From Meiothermus cerbereus DSM 11376 (GTDB taxonomy: Bacteria; Deinococcota; Deinococci; Deinococcales; Thermaceae), in contig NZ_JHVI01000009.1 of assembly GCF_000620065.1 (NCBI RefSeq), forward strand, positions 1 through 64,000: a stretch of DNA of 64,000 bases. Reading direction: 5' to 3'. Position numbers and translations under genes: made by a program. A model generated the notes under the pieces. That model did not search any database, was not told the origin of the DNA, and saw only the letters and a program-made list of their open reading frames with translations. Of this stretch, positions 43,221-51,878 are shown piece after piece (positions within the stretch are counted from its first letter, which is position 1; every line of letters begins with the position of its first letter).

Positions 43221-43639
43221 GGTACGTGTGGATTGGCTGGATTGTTCTGCTGCTCAGCGCGGGATGGGTCTGGGGGCATCCTTTTGAAGGAAACGGGGGT
43301 TACGTTCAGGGACAGGTAGACTTTGAGCCCAACGACGCGCCGCCGGTGGCCGGGAGGGCCACGGTGGCCTGGATTGAGTACATTCGGGTGGGCAGCCTGC
43401 CCATCAACCCGCAGGACTGCTTCTGCACGCTCTTGTTTTATCAGGGCCGGGTCAGCGCCACCGCCCAGCCCGATGCCCAGGTGCGCATGCAACTCAACCC
43501 GCGCACCGGGCGGGTGGAGGGGGTGGTGAAGTTTCCCAAGCCGGGCCCTTATTTCCTGGTGCTGATGGGGCGGCCTATGCCAGGCAAGCAGATTCCGCCC
43601 TTTATTATGCAAAGCATCATCCAGGTTCTGCCGCGCTGA
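43217..43639 (+). CDS. Small secreted protein of the copper operon, function unknown
   Basis: 140 residues with signal peptide MRYVWIGWIVLLLSAGWVWG (mature N-terminus HPFEGN). Contains CFC near residues 74-76 and two Met-containing motifs near the C-terminus (VLMGRPMPGKQIPPFIMQ), so a copper site is possible. An N-terminal His directly after the signal cleavage echoes CopC-type ligands. It is translationally coupled to mbnH (ATGA). No family recognised. Confidence 0.65.
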   Translation: MRYVWIGWIVLLLSAGWVWGHPFEGNGGYVQGQVDFEPNDAPPVAGRATVAWIEYIRVGSLPINPQDCFCTLLFYQGRVSATAQPDAQVRMQLNPRTGRVEGVVKFPKPGPYFLVLMGRPMPGKQIPPFIMQSIIQVLPR

Positions 43640-43984
43640 GGGTAGGGTCTGGAACCTCGAGGTCTGCGAATAACAGACTGGCCCTGGTTGTTGCTGGCGT
43701 GCCGTAATACATAGACAGTAAGCTTTTTTGTTGCCTAAACGCTCCTCATCCCAACCCTTCTCCCACTGGGAGAAGGGAACAAAAGAGTGCCGTTCCAATC
43801 CGATTAAGTCTTCTCTCCCTGTGGGAGAGGGATGAGCGAAGCGAAAGCCTTTCTTAAGGGGCTGCCCCTGCAGGATGGGCATCGGCATGGGGTGCGGTTT
43901 GCCGAACTGTAGACCTTCCTTCAGTCTGACCCCAGAATTTGCGGCGTAATGGTTTGTAGCTGGGATAAAAGGAGGAGGTACACG
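43640..43984. other. Intergenic region between copper operon and M16 genes
   Basis: 345 bases. The middle is a dispersed repeat (next entry). AAAGGAGGAGGT near 43967-43978 is the M16 ribosome site. No gene seen. Confidence 0.6.
43743..43836. repeat. Palindromic dispersed repeat (CTCATCCC ... GGGATGAG type)
   Basis: CTCATCCC near 43744-43751 pairs with GGGATGAG near 43827-43834. Inside, CCTTCTCCCA and TGGGAGAAGG pair around 43755-43776, and TCTCCC/GGGAGA around 43813-43828. The same CTTCTCCC ... GGGAGA pattern is common in many bacterial genomes. Confidence 0.6.
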
Positions 43985-45466
43985 GTGAGACGAATGGTCT
44001 GGTTGCTTTTACTGGTGCTGCTGTTGCCCGGGGCCATGGCCCAGCAGCTCCGCGAGCAGATACGCAAGTACACCCTGGACAATGGCCTGCGGGTGCTTAT
44101 GGTGCCGGACAAAACCGCCCCGGTCATCCACTTCAACCTTATGTTCGATGTGGGGGGTGTGGACGAGGCGCCGGGCCTGGGGGGGATTGCCCACATGGTC
44201 GAGCACATGGCCTTCAAGGGTACGCAGAGCATCGGCAGCCTGGACTGGCCTAAGGAAAAAGCCGCCCTCGAGGCCATAGACAAAGCCCGCGCCGAGCTGG
44301 ATCGGGCCATCGCCAACCGGGCATCGCAAGAAGAGATCCAGCGCCTTACAGCGAGGTTCAACGAAGCCCGCGAAGAAGCCAAGAAACTGGCCTTGCCCAA
44401 CGCCATTGACCAGCTCTTTACCAACAACGGCGAGCAGGGGCTCAACGCCTCGACGGGCTACGACCGCACCGATTACCGGGTTTCGCTGCCCTCCAACCGG
44501 CTCGAGCTCTACCTACGGGTCTATGCCGATGTGCTGATGAACGCTGTTTTTCGCAGCTTTTATGAAGAGGCCGATGTGGTGCTGGAGGAGCGCCGCCAGC
44601 GCTCCGAAAACGATCCCAACGGGGCTTTGAGCGAGGCCTTTTTGCGGGCTGCTTTTCAGGTGCACCCCTATGGCCGTCCCCTGATTGGCAGCCGCGAGGA
44701 AATTCAGGGCTACCGGGTCGACAAAGCCCTGGAGTTCTGGAAGACCCACTACCACCCCAACCGGGCGGTGCTGGTGCTGGTGGGGGATGTCGAACCCGAG
44801 CGGGATATCCAGCTGGTGCGCCGTTACATGGGGGCCATTCCCAGAGGCCCGGAGCGTCCCAGCCTGAACATTCCCGCCGAGCCGCCCCAGACTGCCGAAC
44901 GCCGCACAAGCATCGAGTACAACGCCCAGCCCAGCCTGCTCATTGGCTTTCACAAGCCCACCTACCCCAACCGCGAGGCCTACGTGATGGACATGATTGA
45001 TTCGATCCTGACCGAGGGCCGCACCAGCCGGCTGTTCCGCCGCCTGGTGATCCAGGAGCAGGCCGCCCTGAACGTGAGCGCCAGTTCGGCCTCGCCGGGC
45101 TTCCGCTACCCCAACCTGTTTACCATCTCGGCCCAGCCCCGCGCCCCCCGCACCACCCAGGACCTCGAGCGTCTCATCTACGAGGAACTGGAACGCCTCA
45201 AAAACGAGCCGGTGAGCCCGCAAGAACTGCAAAAGGTGCGTAACCAGACCCGAGCGGCCTATTTGCGGGTCTTGCAGGGGGGGCCCGGCCTGGCCCAGGC
45301 CCTGGCCTTTTACGAGCTATTCTTCGGCGGCTATCAGCGCATCTTCGAGGAGGAAGCCATCTACAACACCATCACCGCCGAGGAAATTCAGCAGGCCGCC
45401 CGCAAATACTTCACCCCGCAAAACCGCACCGTGGCCACCCTCATCACCCGTGGAGGTAGCCGATGA
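43985..45466 (+). CDS. M16 zinc metallopeptidase, catalytic subunit
   Basis: Envelope processing peptidase, about 493 residues. Signal peptide (MVWLLLLVLLLPGAMAQ near residues 4-20). The inverted zinc motif HMVEH (His70, Glu73, His74) and the distal Glu in LEERRQRSEND near 200 are present. The insert AELDRAIANRASQEEIQRLTA (in parts near 103-123) is a helical hairpin not found in the smallest members. Start GTG 43985 after GGAGGAGG (43970-43977); ATG 43994 is the alternative. Followed by its inactive homologue with a four-base overlap. Confidence 0.9.
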   Translation: MRRMVWLLLLVLLLPGAMAQQLREQIRKYTLDNGLRVLMVPDKTAPVIHFNLMFDVGGVDEAPGLGGIAHMVEHMAFKGTQSIGSLDWPKEKAALEAIDKARAELDRAIANRASQEEIQRLTARFNEAREEAKKLALPNAIDQLFTNNGEQGLNASTGYDRTDYRVSLPSNRLELYLRVYADVLMNAVFRSFYEEADVVLEERRQRSENDPNGALSEAFLRAAFQVHPYGRPLIGSREEIQGYRVDKALEFWKTHYHPNRAVLVLVGDVEPERDIQLVRRYMGAIPRGPERPSLNIPAEPPQTAERRTSIEYNAQPSLLIGFHKPTYPNREAYVMDMIDSILTEGRTSRLFRRLVIQEQAALNVSASSASPGFRYPNLFTISAQPRAPRTTQDLERLIYEELERLKNEPVSPQELQKVRNQTRAAYLRVLQGGPGLAQALAFYELFFGGYQRIFEEEAIYNTITAEEIQQAARKYFTPQNRTVATLITRGGSR

Positions 45467-46863
45467 AAGCGATTTGGAGTCTGCTTGTAGGCCTTCTGAC
45501 CCTGGGTCTGGCCCAGGGGGTGCCCGCCGACTGGCCCGACCCCTTCAAGATGCAGTTCCAGCGGCTGCAGCCTGCGGCCATTCAGCCCACCCGCGTTCAG
45601 CTTTCCAACGGGCTGACGGTGTTGCTGATTGAAGACCGTGCGCTGCCGTTCGTAAGCGGTCGGGTCTACCTGCGGGCGGGGGCCATCTATGAACCGGACG
45701 ACAAGGTGGGCCTGAGTGGGATTTTCTCTAGCGTCCTGCGTACCGGTGGAGCGGGCGAGCGCACCCCCGATCAGGTGGACGAAACCCTGGAGACCCTGGC
45801 GGCTTCGGTGAGCGTGAGCATTGACAACCTCTTCACCTCGGTGGCCTTCAACACCCTGACCGAGAACCTGGACCAGGTTTTGCAAATTTGGGCCGATGTG
45901 CTGGTGCACCCGCGCTTTGCCCAGGAACGGCTGGATCTGGAGAAGGGGCGGGCCCTGGAAGCCATCCGCCGCCGCAACGACCAGCCCACCCAGATTGCGG
46001 TGCGGGAGTTCGTGCGCCGCATCAACGAGGGCCACCCCGCAGGGCGCATTAGCAGCGCAGCCTCGGTGCAGTCCATCACCCGCGACGACCTGCTAGCTTT
46101 CCACCAGCGCTTCTTTAAACCCAACGGGGCGGTGCTGGCCATCACCGGCGACTTCAACACCCAGGAGATGGTGGCCCGGCTCGAGCGTGTGCTGCAAGGC
46201 TGGCAGCAGGGCCCAGTGAGCCTGCCTACCTTCGCACCCCCCAGCCCCAAGCCCGGCATCTACTTTTTGCAAAAAGAGACCAACCAGAGTGTAATCTACA
46301 TGGGCAACCCCACCGTCACGGCTTTTGCCCCGGGCTACAGCGAACTTGACCTGGCCAGCCGGGTGCTGGGCGATGGTTTCAACAGCCGCCTGTTTGTGGA
46401 GGTGCGCACCAGGCGGGGTCTGGCCTATGCCACCGGGGGGGCCCAGTCGCAGGGCTTTGGCTGGCCCGGTTTTTTCTACGGTGCGTCTATCTCCAGGGTG
46501 GAGAAAACCGCTGAAGTCATTGAGTTGATGCTGGCCCAATTCCGCGACCTGCGCGAACGTCCGGTGAGCCAGGAAGAGCTCGAGCTCTTCCGCAACAACA
46601 TCCTCAACGCCGAGGTTTTTCGCTTCACCTCCAAGCAGGCCGTGGCCGAGCGCATCGCCCGTACCCAGATGCTGGGTCTCCCGCCCGACTACTACGAGCA
46701 GTACATCCGCCAGATTCAGGCCGCCACCCCTGTCGACCTGCAACGGGTGGTGCAGCAGTATGTGCGTCCGGAGCAGTTTGTGATTGTGGTGGTGGGGGAT
46801 AAACGCCAGTTCGACAAGCCGTTGCAAAGCCTGGGCAACGTGGTCGAAGTTCCGCTGGAATAG
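45463..46863 (+). CDS. M16-like peptidase, non-catalytic subunit
   Basis: 466 residues, signal peptide MKAIWSLLVGLLTLGLAQG. The HxxEH site is replaced by GIFSSVLRTGG, so no zinc binding is expected. The substrate-binding Arg/Tyr pair typical of the partner subunit is kept in VRTRRGLAYAT near 310-320. Together with the upstream gene it forms the two-subunit M16 arrangement known from mitochondrial processing peptidase and bacterial M16B pairs. The ATG overlaps the upstream stop (ATGA). Confidence 0.88.
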   Translation: MKAIWSLLVGLLTLGLAQGVPADWPDPFKMQFQRLQPAAIQPTRVQLSNGLTVLLIEDRALPFVSGRVYLRAGAIYEPDDKVGLSGIFSSVLRTGGAGERTPDQVDETLETLAASVSVSIDNLFTSVAFNTLTENLDQVLQIWADVLVHPRFAQERLDLEKGRALEAIRRRNDQPTQIAVREFVRRINEGHPAGRISSAASVQSITRDDLLAFHQRFFKPNGAVLAITGDFNTQEMVARLERVLQGWQQGPVSLPTFAPPSPKPGIYFLQKETNQSVIYMGNPTVTAFAPGYSELDLASRVLGDGFNSRLFVEVRTRRGLAYATGGAQSQGFGWPGFFYGASISRVEKTAEVIELMLAQFRDLRERPVSQEELELFRNNILNAEVFRFTSKQAVAERIARTQMLGLPPDYYEQYIRQIQAATPVDLQRVVQQYVRPEQFVIVVVGDKRQFDKPLQSLGNVVEVPLE

Positions 46864-46882
46864 CAGGCCCCTATCCAAAGCC

Positions 46883-46906
46883 CTATTGATAGCATATTAT
46901 CAGTAG
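46883..46906. promoter_or_regulatory. Palindromic operator upstream of the Zn/Mn ABC genes
   Basis: Arms CTATTGATA (46883-46891) and TATCAGTAG (46898-46906) match as inverted repeats in eight of nine positions, with six bases between. It overlaps the -10-like TATTAT and ends two bases before ATG 46909. Location and symmetry suit a metal-sensing repressor (Fur/Zur or DtxR/MntR type); which one cannot be told. Confidence 0.55.
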
Positions 46907-46908
46907 GT

Positions 46909-47679
46909 ATGACCGCACCTGCGGTGGAGATTGAGCGGTATTCGGTGCGCTTTGGTGAGTTCCAGGCGCTGCACGATGTGAGCCTGAGCGTGCCCGAGGG
47001 GGCCTTCGTAGCTATTGTAGGCCCCAACGGAGCCGGCAAGAGCACCTTGCTTAAGGCCCTTCTTGGCTTAGAGCAGGGCTTGCTGCGCGACGGCCCTACC
47101 CGGATTGCTGGCAGCGTACGGGTTTTGGGCCACCCCCCCCGGGAGGTTCCGCCCGGCTGGGTGGGCTATGTGCCACAGGTCAAGGGCTTCGACCGCAGTT
47201 TTCCCGCCCTGGCCCTCGAGGTGGTGGTATCGGGGTTGCGGCGGCACTGGCCTTTCGTTGTTAGCCGAGAAGAGCGTAGACGCGCCAGCGAAGTGCTAGA
47301 AAAGGTGGGTGCTTTGCACTTAGCAAACCGCCGCCTGGGCAGGCTTTCTGGGGGTGAGCTTCAGCGGGTTTACCTGGCCCGTAGCCTGATCCGCCGTCCC
47401 CGGCTTTTGCTCCTGGACGAGCCCGCTACCGGTGTGGACGTGGTAGGGGAGGCCGATCTGTACCGCCACCTCGAGGCCTACCAGGCCGAGAGCGGGGCTA
47501 CCATCCTGATGATCACGCACGACTGGGAAGCAGCCCAGCACCACGCCTCGGCGGTGCTGGTGCTCAACCGGCGGGTGATTGGCTATGGTCCGCCCGAAAA
47601 GGTGCTGTGCCACGAGTGCCTGAGCCAGGCTTTCGGACACGTGGGCCATGCACACCAGGTGATTTTGGGGGGACGCTAG
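46909..47679 (+). CDS. Metal (Zn/Mn-type) ABC transporter, ATP-binding protein
   Basis: 256 residues. Walker A GPNGAGKSTLL near 39-49, Q loop in VPQVKGFDRSF near 88-98, signature LSGGELQRVYLARSL near 145-159, Walker B LLLLDEPATGVD near 164-175, switch His in ITHDWEA near 201. The GYVPQ and DxSFP region and the permease partner indicate the ZnuC/MntB-like subfamily. No substrate-binding protein lies nearby; it must be encoded elsewhere. A 24-bp palindrome sits in front. Confidence 0.88.
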   Translation: MTAPAVEIERYSVRFGEFQALHDVSLSVPEGAFVAIVGPNGAGKSTLLKALLGLEQGLLRDGPTRIAGSVRVLGHPPREVPPGWVGYVPQVKGFDRSFPALALEVVVSGLRRHWPFVVSREERRRASEVLEKVGALHLANRRLGRLSGGELQRVYLARSLIRRPRLLLLDEPATGVDVVGEADLYRHLEAYQAESGATILMITHDWEAAQHHASAVLVLNRRVIGYGPPEKVLCHECLSQAFGHVGHAHQVILGGR

Positions 47680-48470
47680 TGCTCGAGGCCCTGCAACTTC
47701 CCTTTATGCAGCGGGCCCTGCTGGCCGGTTTGCTGGTGGGGGCTTTGGCCAGCTACCTGGGGGTGCTGGTGGTGCAGCGTCGCCTTTCCTTTCTGGGGGA
47801 TGGCCTGGCCCACGCCGCCTTTGCGGGGGTGGCCCTGGGCCTTCTGCTTCAGCAGGATCCCCTGTGGGTAGCCATCCCCTTTGCGGTGGGGGTCTCGCTG
47901 CTCATCACCTGGGTACGGGAAAAGAGCAGCCTGGGTGACGACACCGCCATCGGGATATTTTTTGCCGTCTCGGTCGCGCTGGGGGTGCTGTTCATGTCCC
48001 TGCGGCAGGGCTTTGCCCCCGATGCGGTGGCCTACCTGTTTGGCTCCATCCTGACCGTTACCTCCACCGACCTGGGGCTGATGGGCCTGATCGCCCTGGG
48101 GGTGGTGCTCCTGGCCCCCTTGTGGCGCTACTGGGCCTATGCCACCTTCGACCGGGAGCTGGCCCTGGCCGACCGGCTGCCGGTGATCCGGCACGACTAC
48201 CTGCTCTCGGCTTTGATTGCGCTGGTGGTGGTGGTCTCGGTGAAAGTGGTGGGAATCGTGCTCATTGCGGCTTTTGTGGTGATTCCAGCGGCCACAGCCC
48301 GCTTGCTCAGCCAGACCTTTGCGGCCATGACCCTGGTTTCTGTTCTGATTGGCACGCTATCGGTGCTGCCGGGCCTGGCGGCGGCCTACCTGTTTGATCT
48401 GCCTGCCGGCAGCGCCATTGTGTTGATCCAGGCCTTGCTGTTTGTGCTGGCCCTGTTGCTGCGCCGATAG
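47679..48470 (+). CDS. Metal (Zn/Mn-type) ABC transporter, permease
   Basis: 263 residues, about eight membrane helices. Matches the ABC-3 family of Zn/Mn permeases: FLGDGLAHAAFAGVALGLLL near 37-56, GDDTAIGIFFAVSVALGVL near 86-104 and VKVVGIVLIAAFVVIPAATA near 188-207. Start GTG 47679 overlaps the previous stop by one base (TAGTG). Ligand could be zinc, manganese or iron. Confidence 0.88.
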   Translation: MLEALQLPFMQRALLAGLLVGALASYLGVLVVQRRLSFLGDGLAHAAFAGVALGLLLQQDPLWVAIPFAVGVSLLITWVREKSSLGDDTAIGIFFAVSVALGVLFMSLRQGFAPDAVAYLFGSILTVTSTDLGLMGLIALGVVLLAPLWRYWAYATFDRELALADRLPVIRHDYLLSALIALVVVVSVKVVGIVLIAAFVVIPAATARLLSQTFAAMTLVSVLIGTLSVLPGLAAAYLFDLPAGSAIVLIQALLFVLALLLRR

Positions 48471-48527
48471 GGGCAAAGGTGAAAACCCCCCTATTCCATA
48501 CGGGTTTTAGGAAATTATACTGTGGGC

Positions 48528-49007
48528 ATGTGGGTTTCGACGAAGGCGCAGTATGGTCTGAGGGCGCTGGTGGAAATTGGCCTGCGCCAGCCGCAGGCCG
48601 TACCCCTCAAGGACGTCGCTGAGGCCCAGGGCATTAGCCAACACTACCTCGAGCAGATCGCGGCCCAGCTTCGCCGGGCGGGGTTTATCCGTAGCGTGCG
48701 GGGGGCCCGTGGCGGCTATAAGCTGGGCCGCCCCAGTGAGAAAATCGATGCCCTCGAGGTGGTGGAGGCGCTGGAAGGAAGCCTGGCGCCGGTGATCTGC
48801 CTGGATGACCCCGAGCTGTGCTGGCAGACCGGGCACTGTTCCACCGAGAACCTCTGGAAGCGAGTGGATGAGGCCATGCGGGGGGTTTTGCGCAGCACCA
48901 CCCTGAAGGACTTAATCGAAGAGCGACGGCTGATCGAGTCCCGCAAGCTGGTGCAGCTCGAGCCAACCATGTCCCTGACGCAGGGCGGCACGCCGCTCCA
49001 GCCATGA
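48528..49007 (+). CDS. Rrf2-family Fe-S regulator (IscR-like)
   Basis: 160-residue winged-helix regulator. HTH region VPLKDVAEAQGISQHYLEQI near 24-43 and wing RSVRGARGGYKL near 55-66. Three Cys at 91, 98 and 104, nearly the positions of E. coli IscR (92, 98, 104), are candidate ligands of a 2Fe-2S cluster. It is coupled to iscS (ATGA overlap), so it probably reports cluster status. TATACT (48516-48521) is six bases before ATG 48528, so leaderless; there is no -35-like hexamer. Confidence 0.88.
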   Translation: MWVSTKAQYGLRALVEIGLRQPQAVPLKDVAEAQGISQHYLEQIAAQLRRAGFIRSVRGARGGYKLGRPSEKIDALEVVEALEGSLAPVICLDDPELCWQTGHCSTENLWKRVDEAMRGVLRSTTLKDLIEERRLIESRKLVQLEPTMSLTQGGTPLQP

Positions 49008-50128
49008 TTTACCTCGACTACGCCGCGACCACGCCCCTCGACCCCGAGGTAAAGGCCATGGTGGAGGGGGTACTGGGGGTATACGGCAACCCCAGCTCGG
49101 TGCATAGTCCAGGGCGGGAGGCCCGAAGCCTGCTTGAGGAAGGGCGCGAGCGGCTGGCCCGGGCGATAGGGGCTAAGCCTCGAGAACTCGTGCTGACCAG
49201 TGGGGGCACCGAGGCCGACGCCCTGGCTCTGTATGGGGTCGCCCTGGCCCGGGGGCGGGGGCATCTGGTAAGCACTGCGGTAGAGCATTCTGCGGTACTG
49301 CTGGCCCTGAAGAACCTCGAGCGCCTGGGCTTTGCGGTTACCTTGCTTCAGCCCGACCAGCACGGTCTGGTCTACCCCGAACAGGTGGCCGAGGTCATCC
49401 GCGCCGATACCGTGCTGGTCTCGGTTATGGCGGTGAACAACGAGATTGGCACCCTGTACCCCATTCAAGAGATTGCCCAGGTCTGCCAGGCCCGGGGTGT
49501 ACTTTTTCATACCGATGCGGTGCAGGCGCTGGGGAGCGTACCCTGCCACCTCGAGCATCTGGGGGCCGACCTGCTCTCGCTGGCGGCCCACAAGTTTTAC
49601 GGCCCCAAAGGCGCTGGGGCCCTCTATGTGCGCAAGGGGGTGGAGCTTTTCCCGATTGTGCCGGGCAAGCAGGAGCAGGGCTACCGGGGCGGTACCGAGA
49701 ACCTGCCGGCGGTGTATGGGATGGGCCTGGCTGCCGAAAAGGCGGTGGCGCTTTTGGCCGAGGAATCCCAGCGGCTTTTGGCCTTGCGGCAGCGGCTCGA
49801 GGCCCGGCTGCTGGCCCTGCCTGGAGTGGAGCTCAACGGCCACCCCACGCTACGCAGCCCCCGGCATGTAAACGTCACGGTCAAAGAGGCCGACGGTGAA
49901 GGGCTTTTGCTCAACCTCGACCTGCTGGGCGTGGCCGCTTCCTCGGGCTCAGCCTGCAGCAGCGGGAGCCTCGAGCCCTCCCATGTGCTGCTGGCCATTG
50001 GACGCAGCAGGGAAGAGGCCAGGGCCTCGGTGCGCTTTAGCCTGGGGCGCTTCACCACCGAGGCCGAGGTGGATCAGGCCGCCCGGGCCTTTGCCGAGGC
50101 CGTGGGGCGCTCGAGGGTCTACACCTAA
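49004..50128 (+). CDS. iscS: Cysteine desulfurase
   Basis: PLP enzyme that mobilises sulfur from cysteine for Fe-S cluster and tRNA thiolation. 374 residues. PLP Lys197 in AAHKFYGPKGAGA; active-site Cys318 in SSGSACSSGS; substrate-binding HSAVLLAL near 91. Extended active-site loop is of the group I (IscS/NifS) type. Overlaps the Rrf2 gene upstream. Convergent with fadD, sharing four bases (50125-50128). Confidence 0.95.
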   Translation: MIYLDYAATTPLDPEVKAMVEGVLGVYGNPSSVHSPGREARSLLEEGRERLARAIGAKPRELVLTSGGTEADALALYGVALARGRGHLVSTAVEHSAVLLALKNLERLGFAVTLLQPDQHGLVYPEQVAEVIRADTVLVSVMAVNNEIGTLYPIQEIAQVCQARGVLFHTDAVQALGSVPCHLEHLGADLLSLAAHKFYGPKGAGALYVRKGVELFPIVPGKQEQGYRGGTENLPAVYGMGLAAEKAVALLAEESQRLLALRQRLEARLLALPGVELNGHPTLRSPRHVNVTVKEADGEGLLLNLDLLGVAASSGSACSSGSLEPSHVLLAIGRSREEARASVRFSLGRFTTEAEVDQAARAFAEAVGRSRVYT

Positions 50129-51813
50129 CCCCCTACTTTTTGCCGTTGCTTGAGGGCGGCTTCGCGCAGCTCACGCCGTAAAACTTTGCCCACGGCAGTT
50201 TTAGGCAGCTCGCTGCGAATCTCGTAGATGCGTGGCACTTTGTAGGCGGCCAGGTTCTCACGGCAGTATTTGTCCAGCTCTTCGCTGGAGAGGGTAATGC
50301 CGGGCTTGGGCACCACAAAAGCCGCCACTGTTTCACCCCGGTACTCATCGGGAAGCCCCACCACGGCGGCCTCGGCCACGCCGGGATGGGCAAACAGCAC
50401 CTCCTCCACCTCACGCGGGTAGATGTTGTAGCCCCCGGCGATAATCATGTCTTTCTTGCGATCGACAATGTAAAAGTAACCGTCCTCATCCATGCGGGCC
50501 ATGTCGCCTGTGAGGAGCCAGTCGATTTTGATGGTCTTGGCGGTCTCATCGGGGCGCTGCCAGTAGCCCAGCATGATGTTGGGCCCCCGCACGGCCAGCT
50601 CGCCCACCTCGCCCGGTGGCAGCTCGTGCAGGTTCTCGTCCAGAACTTTGGCATCGATGCCCGGCATGGGAATACCAATGCTGCCCATCTTGCGCAGGCC
50701 CGAAAGGGGGTTGCAGTGGGTGCAGGGTGCCGCTTCGGTAAGGCCGTAGCCCTCCACCAGCTTGCCTCCGGTGAGGGCTTCAAATTTTTTGGCTACCTCC
50801 ACCGGTAAAGCCGCTGAACCGGAGATGCAGACCCTCACCGTGCCCACCTTGCGCTTTTCTATGCCAGGGAAGTTGATGAAGCCAATGTAGAGTGTGGGCA
50901 CCCCAGGAAAGTGCGTAACCCCATGCTTCTCGATGGCCTCGATGCAGGGCTTGACCTCGGGGCGGGGCAGCAGCACGATCTTGTACCCACCTGCCAGGCC
51001 GTAGTTCATGCCCACAGTCATGCCGTAGACGTGGAAGAAGGGAATGGCCCCCAGCATGACCCCCTTGCCTTCGAATTCCTTTACCTCCTCGCCACCCCAG
51101 GCAATAACCTGGTAGGTGTTGGCCACCAGGTTGCGGTGGGTGAGCATGGCCCCCTTGGAAAGGCCGGTGGTTCCCCCGGTGTACTGCAGCAGGGCTACAT
51201 CGTCGGGTTTGGCAGGGTAGGGCTCGGCAACCGGGGTTGCGCTGCGCAGGGCTTTGCTAAAGTCCAAACGCTTTGGATGCTGGGGAAGTGTGACCCAGCG
51301 CTTTTCCCGCCGGGCTTTGAGGGGGAAGAGAAGGTTTTTGGGGAAGGGCAGGTAGTCCTGGATGCCGGTGGTAAAGACCCGCTTGACCGGCACGTCCTCC
51401 TCAATTTCGGCGTAGCGGGGCCAGAGCATATCCAGGATGATCAGGGTCTCGGCCCCGGCATCGGAAAGCTGGTGGCGTAGCTCGCGGGGCGTATACAGGG
51501 GGTTGACGTTTACACAAATGCCCCCAGCCGCCAGCGTTCCGTAAAAAGCAATCACAAACTGGGGGGAGTTGGGCAGCATGATGGCGACCCTATCACCCGG
51601 CTGCACGCCCTGGGCCCTTAGGGCCCCAGCAAACTTCAGCACCGATTCCCAGAGCTGACGGTAGCCGATGACTTTACCCATGAACTCGAGGGCTACGTTA
51701 TCGGGGTACTTTTGCGCACTATCGGCCAGCAGTTTCCAAAGCGGCGCCTCGGGGAACTGAACATCCGCCGGGACGCCTTTATCGTAGTGTTTTAGCCAGG
51801 GTTTCATCATCAT
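50125..51813 (-). CDS. fadD: Long-chain fatty-acid-CoA ligase
   Basis: Activates fatty acids to acyl-CoA at ATP cost. About 562 residues. Adenylation motifs: YTGGTTGLSKGAMLTHRN near 187-204 (P-loop), GYGLTEAAP near 335, DGYFYIVDRKKDMIIAGGYN in parts near 438-457, and catalytic Lys in PKTAVGKVLRREL near 538-550. Several adjacent start codons (GTG 51816, ATG 51813, 51810, 51807); AGGAG lies four to ten bases before them. Confidence 0.95.
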   Translation of the reverse strand: MMMKPWLKHYDKGVPADVQFPEAPLWKLLADSAQKYPDNVALEFMGKVIGYRQLWESVLKFAGALRAQGVQPGDRVAIMLPNSPQFVIAFYGTLAAGGICVNVNPLYTPRELRHQLSDAGAETLIILDMLWPRYAEIEEDVPVKRVFTTGIQDYLPFPKNLLFPLKARREKRWVTLPQHPKRLDFSKALRSATPVAEPYPAKPDDVALLQYTGGTTGLSKGAMLTHRNLVANTYQVIAWGGEEVKEFEGKGVMLGAIPFFHVYGMTVGMNYGLAGGYKIVLLPRPEVKPCIEAIEKHGVTHFPGVPTLYIGFINFPGIEKRKVGTVRVCISGSAALPVEVAKKFEALTGGKLVEGYGLTEAAPCTHCNPLSGLRKMGSIGIPMPGIDAKVLDENLHELPPGEVGELAVRGPNIMLGYWQRPDETAKTIKIDWLLTGDMARMDEDGYFYIVDRKKDMIIAGGYNIYPREVEEVLFAHPGVAEAAVVGLPDEYRGETVAAFVVPKPGITLSSEELDKYCRENLAAYKVPRIYEIRSELPKTAVGKVLRRELREAALKQRQKVGG

Positions 51814-51850
51814 CACGCTCCTGCGTTGGAGTCCTGCTTGGTTTGCTCCA

Positions 51851-51878
51851 AGTCTAGCAAAACCTATACCGAGTTCAA
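51851..51878 (-). promoter_or_regulatory. Promoter of fadD
   Basis: Minus strand TTGAAC (51878-51873), 16-base spacer, TAGACT (51856-51851). Start predicted near 51844, leaving about 30 bases with a ribosome site. The rest of the 51879-52109 gap shows no gene. Confidence 0.65.

Noticed and set aside
43049-43888. Long minus-strand frame across the end of mbnH and the secreted protein
   Set aside because: It is antisense to two real genes and covers a repeat; no recognisable motif or start signal.
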